Made by a program: the position numbers and the translations under genes. The notes beneath the pieces were generated by a model. It worked only from the letters and a program-made list of their open reading frames with translations, was not told the DNA's origin and did no database searches. Shown in pieces: positions 53,087 through 61,752 of a DNA stretch of 64,000 bases (position 1 is its first letter; every line of letters begins with the position of its first letter). This stretch comes from Microvirga ossetica (GTDB taxonomy: Bacteria; Pseudomonadota; Alphaproteobacteria; Rhizobiales; Beijerinckiaceae), in the NCBI RefSeq assembly GCF_002741015.1, contig NZ_CP016617.1, positions 806,001 to 870,000 on the forward strand. The letters are read 5' to 3'.

Positions 53087-53926
53087 TTAAGTGCCTGACG
53101 CTTCCGCACTCTGTAACGGCACCCGGACCCAGCCACCAACCCAGCGGGGCGAGAACGCAGTGAGCCGCGCAGCCACGGCTTCTTCCCGCAGTCGGTCGGC
53201 AAGGCTTTCGATGTCCACCTGCTCGGCCGTGACGAGACCAAGCCGTATGATCTGCGGCAGCAACGTGCGAACGGTCTCGGCAAACAGCCAGTAGGACCCG
53301 TCCGGCCCGCAGGAGACCTTCTGAAATGAGGTCAGGTACGGCCATGGCAGGCCAGCGTCACGGAACACGGTTCCGAGGCGGGACCCCAGGGCGGGATCAA
53401 TGCTGCCTCCCTCAAAAGCGCGCGTGATCCAAGTGGCGGCGGTGCGAAACAACGGGGCCTCCGGCACGCTTTCGATCCGCGTGACATCGAACTCCATGAA
53501 AGCGATGACTCCGCCAGGCCGCACACGGGAGGCGAGCCGCCGGAGCACGCCAGGCGGATCAGCCAGGTAGGGCAACACAAAGCGCCCGACCACGGCATCA
53601 TAGTCCGCCGAGGGCTCGTAGGTGTTGAGATCGCCCACTTCAAAGTGCACGGGCACATTGCCTGCAGCTGCAGCCCGATGGGTCGCAAGAGCGGCGGAGT
53701 CAGCCGACTGCTCGATGCCGAGGACAGATCCGCCGGGGCGGACCAGCCGCCCCACCAGCAAGGCCACATCGCCTGCTCCGCTGCCGACATCCAGGACCTG
53801 CATGCCAGCTGTGATGCCGGCGCGCCGGAAGAGGTCCTCCGTCTCTGGTTCGACCAGCGCAGCCTGTCGTGTCAGGCGCTGCAACTCTCCTGTCGACCAG
53901 CCGAACATGTAGCTGTCGGTTGTCAT
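53087..53926 (-). CDS. SAM-dependent methyltransferase
   Basis: A 279-residue class I methyltransferase. Motif I is MQVLDVGSGAGDVALLVGR (43-60), the acidic residue ending strand 2 is in VLGIEQS, and motif post-I is HFEVGDLNTYEPSADYDAVVGRFVLPYL. The N-terminal FGWSTGELQRL is common in a group of small-molecule methyltransferases. The start at 53926 is where homology begins. It lies between two ISNCY copies in the same orientation and may have travelled with them. The substrate is unknown. Confidence 0.87.
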   Translation of the reverse strand: MTTDSYMFGWSTGELQRLTRQAALVEPETEDLFRRAGITAGMQVLDVGSGAGDVALLVGRLVRPGGSVLGIEQSADSAALATHRAAAAGNVPVHFEVGDLNTYEPSADYDAVVGRFVLPYLADPPGVLRRLASRVRPGGVIAFMEFDVTRIESVPEAPLFRTAATWITRAFEGGSIDPALGSRLGTVFRDAGLPWPYLTSFQKVSCGPDGSYWLFAETVRTLLPQIIRLGLVTAEQVDIESLADRLREEAVAARLTAFSPRWVGGWVRVPLQSAEASGT

Positions 53927-54082
53927 TGCAGGGTTCTCCAGACGCATGATCCCTGGAGCACTATGTGCCCAAGCCCAGGAAAAGGAAATTCGGGCTCGTC
54001 CGCGATCTCGGTGCAATCCAGAAATGGCACTCCGCGTGCAAAGTCGACATGACACCCTGGGACTAAAACCGGTTGGGGCGCC

Positions 54083-55111
54083 TTACGGTGTCTTGAACAT
54101 GTGACGCTCACCCTGCCCCCGCCGGCGCGGCGCCTTGGCCGAGCGCTGCTCGTCCCGCTCCTGCTGACGCTGCGCCACATAGGCCAGCACCTCACTCAGG
54201 CGCTTGTTCTCGACAATCGCCGCCTGGGTCACCCGCCGCAGCTTGTCATAGGTGCGGTATGGCAGGTCGACCCCGTTGTGCCGGATCGCCAGCCGTCCGT
54301 CCGGATAGTCGATCACCGTCACACGCTGGCGGGCGAGAGGGCGCGTCAGCTCAGTGGGCTCGAGCAGGAACAGCACCTTGTCGTACTGGAGCGTCAGATT
54401 GCGGGTGACGGTGCGCTCCTCTTTCCAGGCGAAGATATCCTCCAGCACCATGTCCTGCGGCACCGGACGGTGCGCATCCGAGGGGCTGATGGGCTCCTTG
54501 GCGAAACGCCGGTTATGATCGGCCAGGAACCCCGGCAGGAAGGCGTTTGCTGCCTCGATCGTCGATATGCCGGCAAGCCGCATCTCCTTGACCAGGCGAT
54601 CCTGGAGCGTGCCGAACGAGCGCTCGATGCGGCCCTTGGCAGCCGGTGTGTTGGCGCAGAGGATGTCGATGTTGAGTTCATGCAGCGCCCGCCCGAACTG
54701 GGTCATGCCGTCGCCGCCGTCCGCGGCGGTGTTGCTGACCCGGAAGATGGCGTGCTTGTCCGAGTAGAAGGCGATCGGACGGCCATGGGCTGCGACGTAT
54801 TTATGCGTCTCGCGCAGATAATCGAAGGTGGATTCCGAGGGCACGAAAGCGGCATGCATGAGCTGACTGGTGGCATCATCGATATAAGCCAGAAGCGTGC
54901 ATTGTGGGCCACGGTTCTCGAACCACCAATGCTTGGAGCCGTCGATCTGGATCAGTTCGCCCCTGCGCTCGCGGCGATTGCGTGGCTGATGAACCGAAGG
55001 AAGGCGTCGGCGGCGATCCAGCCACAGACCGTCTTCGATCATCCACTTGCGCAGGGTCTCCCGTGACACCCGGCAGTCAGGGGCCAGCGCAAGATCTGTT
55101 CCCATTGACAC
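54083..55111 (-). pseudogene. ISNCY-family transposase, N-terminally truncated
   Basis: The last ~325 residues match the intact transposase at 51654 along their length (IQIDGSKHWWFENRG, AFYSDKHAIFRV, KGRIERSFGTLQDRLVKEMR), so the DDE core is present. The N-terminal helix-turn-helix domain (about 100 residues) and the element's right end are missing; homology starts at about 55075 (RVSRETLRKWMI). Sequence divergence from the first copy shows it is an older or different element. Confidence 0.85.
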
Positions 55112-55448
55112 GCTAAGGTAGAACGGATCGGCAACCTTTCGGGTAAGGCTTGCGACCTGACTCCTAAGCGTGGCCCACGACGATGTTCCCGTCGATTGGG
55201 TACCCGGTTGAAACTATTGCATTAACTTGCTTTCTCGAACTTATCTCGACGGCGACCGTCTCTCGTAAGCAAGGCCTCGGGAAGGAGTACGCTGCTCCAT
55301 CAGTTGTTCGTCCCAGGATGATGGCTCAGACGCTCAGTTGAAAGCGGGATTCAGCCAATGTGAAGGCACGTTCGTCCGGTTTACAGGTCCACGTTCTTGC
55401 TACGTACTGCGTTAGGGTGTTTTTGGGAGCAGATCTTGTTCCGGACCC
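55112..55448. other. Stretch without recognised gene
   Basis: About 340 bases where the missing start of the ISNCY element would be expected. No transposase sequence, terminal repeat or other gene is recognised. Confidence 0.4.
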
Positions 55449-55754
55449 ATGTTGCACGCAGGGGTAAGTGCTACAGCCCGCGTAACGAATGCCGAGATCG
55501 AGGCCAAGGCGAAGGCCCTATACTCCGATGATGGCCTCGACCCGGACCAGAACGTGACGCACGCGTACGGCGAAGACTTCACCGCCCAGGAGTGGGAGTC
55601 TTGGTGGACGTTCAACCCGGCGATCCCTATCCAGCCGGTGGTCAGCCCAATGTGGAGACTGTACCGTGCCCGCGCAGTCGTTGAGCTGTCGCGCCTGCCG
55701 AAGGCAGTCGAGATCGGCGGTAACGTCATCCCATTCAGGAGGTGCAACAGTTAG
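55449..55754 (+). CDS. Hypothetical 101-residue protein
   Basis: The central part has good coding character (TNAEIEAKAKALYSDDGLDP, then FTAQEWESWWTFNPAIPIQP and MWRLYRARAVVELSR). It is acidic and aromatic-rich, with a likely helix at each end. The first ~15 residues are less convincing, so the start may be later. No family is recognised. Confidence 0.5.
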   Translation: MLHAGVSATARVTNAEIEAKAKALYSDDGLDPDQNVTHAYGEDFTAQEWESWWTFNPAIPIQPVVSPMWRLYRARAVVELSRLPKAVEIGGNVIPFRRCNS

Positions 55755-55906
55755 CTTGGAACAGGCTAGACGTCACGACGGTGCCCGTCGCGGCACGGCA
55801 AGGGTTCACTCTCCGCTAACGACGGACTCCGCTCAGCACAGAGATCAGCTCAGAGAGTTACTTGGTCAGTCTTGACGGTCAGGTAAAGGCTTAGTTAAGG
55901 GCGCTT

Positions 55907-56047
55907 TTGTCAGCCGAAGGAACAAGAGAAAGCTTAGCTGATGTATTTTATATTCAGTATCAGGCATTTATTGGCTCAATCTTAGGCCTATATACTGGCA
56001 TTATCCTAAATATCCTAGTATTGCTTTTCTGTTTCGGCCGTGGATGA
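55907..56047 (+). CDS. Putative single-span small membrane protein
   Basis: A 46-codon frame from TTG: a short soluble lead (SAEGTRESLADVFYIQYQA) then one clear transmembrane helix (FIGSILGLYTGIILNILVLL) and a short end (FCFGRG). AAGGG precedes the TTG. The DNA is markedly AT-rich compared with the window. It ends 40 bases before the PRC-barrel gene. Supported mainly by the hydrophobic pattern; start codon unsure. Confidence 0.35.
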   Translation: MSAEGTRESLADVFYIQYQAFIGSILGLYTGIILNILVLLFCFGRG

Positions 56048-56087
56048 TTGAGGCAATAGCTGTGTGTTCTTTCGCGACGAGGAGCCC

Positions 56088-56666
56088 ATGAGGCCCTGCT
56101 ACGTCTTTCAGTCCGAGGCAGACCCGAATCTATATGGCTTCACTGGCAGTTCTGCAGGCGAAAAGCTTCCGGCTGCGAGTGGGCCTTGGACGGTTGTGCG
56201 ACAGCTCAGCCTAGACGAGCAGTGGACCTTCAGCGTAGGCCGAGCCATCGTTTCAGCCGGAATACTGAAGAATGGCTTCTTTTTGTGGGAAGCAAGCAAC
56301 GAGGCAGCCTCATTTCATCCGGTGATCGGGAGTGATCGTGTTGAAGGCACGGCGGTGTACAACCAACAGGGCCGGCAGATCGGCACGATCAAGCGGCTGC
56401 TGATCGAGAAAGTCAGTGGACGCGTCCTGTATGTGGACGTGACCTTTGGCGGCTTTCTCGGCATTGGTGTTCACCATCGCACGGTCCCATGGGATAAGCT
56501 TTCCTATGCCAGAGACCTTGAGGGCTACCGCACCGACATCACCAAGGAGCAGGTGCAAGGTGCACCATCGTTCTGCATTGAGGGTGACGATGAGTTGTGG
56601 CCTGACCGCAAGCGTCAGCAGGAGATGAGGGACTACTGGCATGATTATCCAAGGGGCCCGATTTAA
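56088..56666 (+). CDS. PRC-barrel domain protein
   Basis: A 192-residue protein. The first ~75 residues form an unassigned beta-rich part (YVFQSEADPNLYGFTGSS, WTFSVGRAIVSAG). From about residue 85 a PRC-barrel is clear (GSDRVEGTAVYNQQGRQIGT, IKRLLIEKVSGRVLYVDVTF, GIGVHHRTVPWDKLSY). PRC barrels bind proteins or RNA and tune photosynthetic, ribosomal or stress complexes. GAGGAG four bases before the ATG at 56088 supports that start. Confidence 0.85.
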   Translation: MRPCYVFQSEADPNLYGFTGSSAGEKLPAASGPWTVVRQLSLDEQWTFSVGRAIVSAGILKNGFFLWEASNEAASFHPVIGSDRVEGTAVYNQQGRQIGTIKRLLIEKVSGRVLYVDVTFGGFLGIGVHHRTVPWDKLSYARDLEGYRTDITKEQVQGAPSFCIEGDDELWPDRKRQQEMRDYWHDYPRGPI

Positions 56667-57272
56667 CCTCTTGCGGGAGCCGCTCCTTGATAAATCTTGT
56701 TCCTTAAGGGTTTAGCGAACCGGATGCACACGAACGGCGTTATCTTTCGTGCCTAGCGGTCTTAACTCCCTTTGGCATAGCTAGGCAGCAACTCCTGACC
56801 GAGTGGGAGCCTCAGGCCGCTAACTCCTGGGGCTCTTTGGTTTGCTACAGGGTGATGCTCGGCGGCGTTGAGGGGTCGGAGGGGGCAAGTACCTTCCCGC
56901 CTGAAATCGCCGCCTGCTATGTGAGGGGAGCGGCAAGAAAGACACACTCAGATTCGATAAGGGGCCGCACAAGCCAATCCTACTCGAAACCCTCATTACA
57001 TCCGTTGACTTCAGAAGCGGCTGGGTTAGGTGACGGTCAATTATACTATTATAAAATCGATTGCCGGGGCAGAACCGTGGTCAAGCAGCTTTTTCATTTC
57101 GCTGTTGCGCGTCATTTCTCGATTGAGCTTGGGCTTGCAGCGACAGCCATCACAGCAGCAAGTGTCGCGCTGACCATCTGTGCGCAGCTGCCCTAGCGGC
57201 AGGTTGCACGCCGTCAGCAGCTTCAGGTCCTCCGATCCGTCCTTGGCCTTGGCCACATCTCCATCACCATAG
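56667..57272. other. About 600 bases without an intact gene
   Basis: Frames here do not look like protein. The right part (from about 57200) is continuous with the kdgK relic and may be scrambled sequence from it. No tRNA, terminal repeat or clear promoter is seen. Confidence 0.4.
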
Positions 57273-57410
57273 TCAACGCGCCCCCAGGCGGGCCAGATAG
57301 ACGGCTGTGTTGAGTGTATCCCCGCCATAGCCGCGGGACAGGCGGCCGTCTGCCTCCTCCCTAAGCTCGATCATGCACTCGCCGATGCAAGCCATCCGGG
57401 ACACCGTCAT
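57273..57410 (-). pseudogene. kdgK: 2-keto-3-deoxygluconate kinase, N-terminal relic
   Basis: 45 codons with a normal ATG and GGAGAG before it read MTVSRMACIGECMIELREEA, then GYGGDTLNTAVYLARLGAR and a stop. This is the N-terminal signature of PfkB-family KDG kinases (IGECMxEL, GGDTLNTAVYLARLG). The remaining ~260 residues are absent; downstream sequence does not resume the family in any frame. It lies beyond the GntR regulator of the sugar-acid operon, in the direction expected for a pathway gene. Confidence 0.75.
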
Positions 57411-57518
57411 CTCTCCATCAGAACAGGCAGCGAAATGGCATCATGCCGTTGTTTTGGATCAACAGCGTCATCGCGCACGACTGAATCGGGCATGGAGATG
57501 CTTGCACGCCGCTTACCC

Positions 57519-58292
57519 TTATCGTGGCACGATCAGTGGCTCGAGACTGCAATCGAGAAGTGACGGGTCAATTTCGCGTTCCATCACATCGAACATGCTG
57601 TCGACGAAGTCGATGAGAGCATCGGATGCCGCCGCCGCTTCATTGATGTGCCGGTTGGCCACCCCATTGAGGACCGCAAGGTGGCAATCGATCGTGGTCG
57701 TCAGGCTCTCATCCCCCTTGATATGACGATGATGGACCCACCCGATCCGGCGGAAGATCGTGTGAAGCGGCCGCACGGTGTGCTCCAGAAATGGCTCTCC
57801 AGCCACCGTCAGAATGAGCTTGTCGATGCGCCGGTCGAGGACGTTGAACTCTTCGACCGTCATGCTGTCCCGCCGCTCGCGCAGAAGGCGTTCAATATGC
57901 AGGAACTGGTTACGGTGTGACGGCCCAGAGCGCTCGGCTGCCAAACGGATCACAAATCGCTCAATGTCACGCCGGAGCTGCAACAACATTCGCTCCCGGG
58001 CGAGATCGATCGGGGCGATCTGAACACCGTGCCGCGGCCGGATGACGATGAGCGTGTCATCCGCCAGCCGGCTCACGGCCTGGTGCACGGGTGTGCGACT
58101 AAAGCCGGTCATCTCCTGCAGGTCCTGGATTGCCAGGAAACGCCCAGGCTTGAGCTCGCAGGTCACGATAAGATGTTCGATCCGCTCATAGGCGAGCTCG
58201 AAGAGATTGACCCGGTTACTGCGGCGTGGGGGAGCTTCGGGGGCCTCGCCCGCTGTTGCCAGTTTCAATTGCGCCTGCCGTTTGCCAGCCAT
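57519..58292 (-). CDS. GntR-family regulator (FadR/FCD subfamily)
   Basis: A 257-residue regulator. The winged helix is at ~30-95 (LFELAYERIEHLIVTCELKPG, LQEMTGFSRTPVHQAVSRLA), followed by an all-helical FCD effector domain with metal-binding His/Asp residues (DRRIDKLI, HLAVLNGVANRHI). FCD regulators of this type sense sugar acids or other carboxylates. It is divergent from the TRAP/dehydratase operon with TTGT-N8-ACAA in between and probably represses it until the substrate is present. GGGAGGAG precedes the start. Confidence 0.9.
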   Translation of the reverse strand: MAGKRQAQLKLATAGEAPEAPPRRSNRVNLFELAYERIEHLIVTCELKPGRFLAIQDLQEMTGFSRTPVHQAVSRLADDTLIVIRPRHGVQIAPIDLARERMLLQLRRDIERFVIRLAAERSGPSHRNQFLHIERLLRERRDSMTVEEFNVLDRRIDKLILTVAGEPFLEHTVRPLHTIFRRIGWVHHRHIKGDESLTTTIDCHLAVLNGVANRHINEAAAASDALIDFVDSMFDVMEREIDPSLLDCSLEPLIVPR

Positions 58293-58354
58293 GAACCTCT
58301 CCTCCCGCTGATCAGACGAAGCCTAGTTAATTCGTATAGGTGTTCTAAAACATG

Positions 58355-58382
58355 TTGTGATATTTTACAATGTGTTTATAGT
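58355..58382 (+). promoter_or_regulatory. Promoter and operator of the sugar-acid operon
   Basis: TTGTGA (58355-58360), 16-base spacer, TATAGT (58377-58382) points to the dctP gene. TTGT (58355-58358) and ACAA (58367-58370) are inverted around 8 bases and overlap the -35, a plausible GntR site. The region is AT-rich. Confidence 0.45.
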
Positions 58383-58486
58383 TCACCTCACTCTCGAAAA
58401 TTGCACGGCCGCCACGCTTTTCGCCAAGCCGCCCAACCGCACCACCAAGAGTGCGGACCATCACAGCCACACCAGAGGAGACACAG

Positions 58487-59509
58487 ATGAACGCCTACTT
58501 CAGAACGATCCTGGGAACGGCCCTGCTGGCATCCACCGTCCTGTCTGCCAGCTTCGCATCCGCTCAGGAGATCAAGGAGCGCACGATCAAGCTCGCACTC
58601 GCCAACACGCCGGAGTCGGCTCATGGTCTGGGCGCCAAGCGATTTGCCGATGTCGTGAGCCAGAAGAGCGGCGGCAAGCTCAAAGTCCGGGTTTATGCCG
58701 GCGGAACGCTCGGCGGTGAGGTCGTGGTCGCCTCCGCCATGCAGGGCGGCACGATCGAGATGTCGATGATGGGTCCCGGGCTGCTGACTGGGATGGACAA
58801 GGACTTCGGGATTTTCGACACCCCCTTCCTGTTCGACACCTTCAAAGAGGCTGACGCCATCCTCGATGGCCCAGTAGGCAAAAAACTGCTCGAGAAGCTT
58901 CCGGCAAAAGGCCTGGTTGGATTGTCCTATTGGGATCACGGCTTCCGCGTCCTGACCAACAGCAGGCGGCCAGTGGCGAAGATGGAGGACATCCAGGGCC
59001 TCAAAATCCGGGTGCAGCAGATCCCGGTTTTTATCGACACCTTCACGACTCTCGGCGCCAACGCGGTGCCCCTGCCATTCCCGGAGCTCTACACCGCTCT
59101 CGAAACCAAGACGGTTGATGGTCAGGAGAACCCTTTCGTCTCGATCGAGGTGACCAAGTTCTACGAGGTCCAGAAGTACGCCTCCAACACCCGCCACGCC
59201 TACTCTCCCCTCCTCGTGCTCGCGAGCAAGAAGTTCTGGGATCAGCTGTCGGATGACGAGCGTACGCTCCTGCTCGACGCGGCCAAAGAGACACAACCGT
59301 ATGAGCGCGAGACCTCACGCTCCCTGGATGCCAAGGCTGCGGACGAGCTGAAAAGCAAGGGTATGACGATCACCGAGATCTCATCCGAGGAGCGCTCCCG
59401 CATGCGCGAGAAGCTGAAGCCGGTGATCGAAAAGCATTACACGACCATCAACGGAGCCCTCGTCCAGGAGCTGACGGCGGAACTTCAGAAGGTGCGCGCC
59501 TCCCAGTGA
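58487..59509 (+). CDS. dctP: TRAP transporter substrate-binding protein (DctP family)
   Basis: A 340-residue periplasmic binding protein with a signal peptide (ILGTALLASTVLSASFASAQ). DctP landmarks are TPESAHGLGAKRFADVV, FDTPFLFDTFKEAD, GLKIRVQQIPVF (the Arg that holds the carboxylate) and GANAVPLPFPELYTAL. It would deliver a sugar acid or other carboxylate to a TRAP permease. GAGGAG precedes the start at 58487. It opens the operon; a homologous binding protein closes it. No DctQ/DctM membrane genes lie within the window. Confidence 0.92.
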   Translation: MNAYFRTILGTALLASTVLSASFASAQEIKERTIKLALANTPESAHGLGAKRFADVVSQKSGGKLKVRVYAGGTLGGEVVVASAMQGGTIEMSMMGPGLLTGMDKDFGIFDTPFLFDTFKEADAILDGPVGKKLLEKLPAKGLVGLSYWDHGFRVLTNSRRPVAKMEDIQGLKIRVQQIPVFIDTFTTLGANAVPLPFPELYTALETKTVDGQENPFVSIEVTKFYEVQKYASNTRHAYSPLLVLASKKFWDQLSDDERTLLLDAAKETQPYERETSRSLDAKAADELKSKGMTITEISSEERSRMREKLKPVIEKHYTTINGALVQELTAELQKVRASQ

Positions 59510-59518
59510 GGTCATAAG

Positions 59519-59559
59519 GCTCCAGCGCCGAAGAGGAGAAATCAATTCGGCGCTGGAGC
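59519..59559 (+). other. Perfect 14-base-pair intercistronic hairpin
   Basis: GCTCCAGCGCCGAA (59519-59532) pairs exactly with TTCGGCGCTGGAGC (59546-59559) around a 13-base loop, ten bases after the dctP stop. No T-run follows, so it is more likely an mRNA stabiliser or partial attenuator that keeps the binding-protein message abundant than a full terminator. Confidence 0.6.
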
Positions 59560-59703
59560 TTGACGTGGACCGCATGCAAACGCCGCGTCTGTCAATGCTC
59601 GGGCTCATCAATGCTGCGGGCAAGGGAACAGCGACGCTCCAGCACCACGGATCGAATTCGCCATTTGAGGCGACGGAAATTCTATAGGTTTGAGAGGCCG
59701 CCC

Positions 59704-60903
59704 ATGAAAATCACAGCAATTGAGACTCTGAGAACTGAGGAATTCGCGAATGTCCTCTGGGTTCGCGTTCACACCGACAGCGGGGTTATCGGCCTCGGTG
59801 AGACCTTCTACGGCGCCGGCGCAGTGGAAGCTCACATCCATGACACCCTGGCAGGACGTCTGCTCGGGCGCAATCCACTGCACATCGAAGCCATTCACCG
59901 CGACATGGTGAACCTGCCGATGGCCCAGTCGTCGACGGGAGCCGAGTACCGGGCCGCCTCGGCAGTCGACATCGCCCTCTGGGACGTCTTCGGCAAAGTC
60001 TGCGGTCAGCCGGTTCATCAGATGCTGGGCGGCCTGTGCCGGGACAAGCTGCGGATCTACAACACCTGCGCGGGCTACAAGTATGTCCGCTCAACGAACA
60101 TCAAGCCGGTTTCCAACTGGAACCTGGGCGAGGCTGGGGGGCCCTTCGAGGATCTCGACGGCTTCATGAATAACGCCGATGCATTGGCGGAGAACCTTTT
60201 GGAGAGCGGGATCACGGCGATGAAGATCTGGCCGTTCGATCCTGCTGCCATCGAGAACAACGGTCTCTACATTACCGCGGAGCAGATGAAGACGGCGATT
60301 GCGCCGTTTGAGAAGATTCGGAAGGCCGTCGGCGACAAGATGGACATCATGGTCGAGTTCCACTCATTGTGGAATCTGCCGACGGCCAAGAAGATCGCCA
60401 AGGCCCTTGAGCCCTATGCTCCCATGTGGTTCGAGGATCCGATCCGCATGAACTCGCCACAGGCGCTCGCCGAGTACGCACGCTCGACCGATGTCTGGGT
60501 CTGCGCCAGTGAGACGCTTGGTTCGCGGTGGCCATACAAGGAGATGCTCGAGCGGGATGCCGCCCATGTGGTGATGGTCGACCTGTGCTGGACCGGCGGC
60601 CTGACGGAAGGTCGCAAGATCGCAGCCTTGGCGGAGACATGGCACCGCCCCTTTGCGCCCCACGACTGCATCGGCCCGGTCGGCTTTGCCGCCGCGATCC
60701 ACGCCTCCTTCAGCCAGCCCAATACCCTGATCCAGGAGTCGGTACGAGCCTTCTATACGGGCTGGTACAAGGAGCTGGTGACCACTGTTCCGACGATCAA
60801 GAACGGCTATGTGTACCCGATGGAGGGTCCAGGCCTTGGCGTCGAACTTCTGCCCGCCGTCTTCGATCGCTCCGATCTGACCGTGCGCCGTTCGGAACCG
60901 TGA
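59704..60903 (+). CDS. Enolase-superfamily sugar-acid dehydratase (mandelate racemase type)
   Basis: A 399-residue member of the mandelate racemase/muconate lactonising group. Metal ligands are Glu218 (IMVEFHS), Glu244 (WFEDPIR) and Glu270 (CASETLG); His320 (FAPHDCIGPVG) is a likely acid/base, with Lys174 in AMKIWPFD. The capping domain is at the N-terminus. Members in such operons dehydrate aldonic or uronic acids (gluconate, galactonate, mannonate types) to 2-keto-3-deoxy acids. The start at 59704 has GAGAGG upstream and begins the conserved MKITAIETL. The specific substrate is not certain. Confidence 0.9.
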   Translation: MKITAIETLRTEEFANVLWVRVHTDSGVIGLGETFYGAGAVEAHIHDTLAGRLLGRNPLHIEAIHRDMVNLPMAQSSTGAEYRAASAVDIALWDVFGKVCGQPVHQMLGGLCRDKLRIYNTCAGYKYVRSTNIKPVSNWNLGEAGGPFEDLDGFMNNADALAENLLESGITAMKIWPFDPAAIENNGLYITAEQMKTAIAPFEKIRKAVGDKMDIMVEFHSLWNLPTAKKIAKALEPYAPMWFEDPIRMNSPQALAEYARSTDVWVCASETLGSRWPYKEMLERDAAHVVMVDLCWTGGLTEGRKIAALAETWHRPFAPHDCIGPVGFAAAIHASFSQPNTLIQESVRAFYTGWYKELVTTVPTIKNGYVYPMEGPGLGVELLPAVFDRSDLTVRRSEP

Positions 60904-60913
60904 GGTCTGTGCC

Positions 60914-61681
60914 GTGTCAACCAACCTGTTTTCCCTTGCGGGCCGCACCGCCCTTGTGACCGGATCCTCCCGGGGCCTCGGACGGTCGATGGCCGAGGGA
61001 CTTGCCGCAGCCGGCGCAACAGTCGTGCTGAATGGCTCCGACCAGGGACGCTTGACCGCGGCCGCGACGGCGATGAAGGTTGCCGGGTACACGGTTCATG
61101 AGGCTCGCTTCGATGTCACCGACGAAGCGGCCGTGACGGCAACCTTCGAACGGTTCGATGCGGAAGGCATCGAGATTGACATTCTCGTCAACAATGCCGG
61201 CATCCAGCTGCGCAAGCCCATGGTGGAACTTGCGACCGACGAGTGGCGCAAGGTGATTGAGGCTAATCTCACCAGCGCCTTCGTCGTCGGGCGCGAAGCG
61301 GCAAAACGGATGATCCCGCGGGGCCGCGGCAAGATCATCAACATCGGCTCGCTGACGAGCGAACTCGCCCGTGCCACGGTCGCCCCGTACACGGTGGCCA
61401 AAGGCGGCATCAAGATGCTGACCCGTGCCATGACGGCCGAATGGGCAGCGAGTGGGATCCAGGCGAATGCGATCGGGCCCGGCTACATGCTGACCGACAT
61501 GAACCAGGCGCTGGTTGAGAACCCGACCTTCGATGCCTGGGTGAAGGGCCGAACACCGGCCAAGCGCTGGGGTAAGCCGGATGAGCTCATCGGGACCGCT
61601 GTGTTCCTCGCCTCGTCGGCGTCCGACTACGTTAACGGCCAGATTATCTATGTGGATGGAGGCATGCTGGCGGTGCTCTGA
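60914..61681 (+). CDS. Gluconate 5-dehydrogenase-like SDR
   Basis: A 255-residue SDR with a GTG start. Cofactor motif TGSSRGLGRSMAEGLAAAGA (16-35), NNAG at 93-96, catalytic Ser146, Tyr159 and Lys163, and IGPGYMLTDMNQALVENP typical of gluconate/idonate 5-dehydrogenases (IdnO/GnO). It would reduce 5-ketogluconate to gluconate or oxidise a related acid. It lies ten bases after the dehydratase gene. Together with the idonate-dehydrogenase-like gene it suggests an L-idonate/gluconate route. Confidence 0.88.
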   Translation: MSTNLFSLAGRTALVTGSSRGLGRSMAEGLAAAGATVVLNGSDQGRLTAAATAMKVAGYTVHEARFDVTDEAAVTATFERFDAEGIEIDILVNNAGIQLRKPMVELATDEWRKVIEANLTSAFVVGREAAKRMIPRGRGKIINIGSLTSELARATVAPYTVAKGGIKMLTRAMTAEWAASGIQANAIGPGYMLTDMNQALVENPTFDAWVKGRTPAKRWGKPDELIGTAVFLASSASDYVNGQIIYVDGGMLAVL

Positions 61682-61718
61682 CAAGAGCCTGATCCGCGGT
61701 TCCGCCTAACGACGACAA

Positions 61719-61736
61719 GCCGAACTCAAGTTCGGC
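61719..61736 (+). other. Small hairpin before the idnD-like gene
   Basis: GCCGAAC (61719-61725) pairs with GTTCGGC (61730-61736) around TCAA. It lies just before the ribosome site (GAGGAGG) of the next gene and may influence its translation or mRNA stability. Confidence 0.4.
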
Positions 61737-61752
61737 AAGAGGAGGAAAGTCC

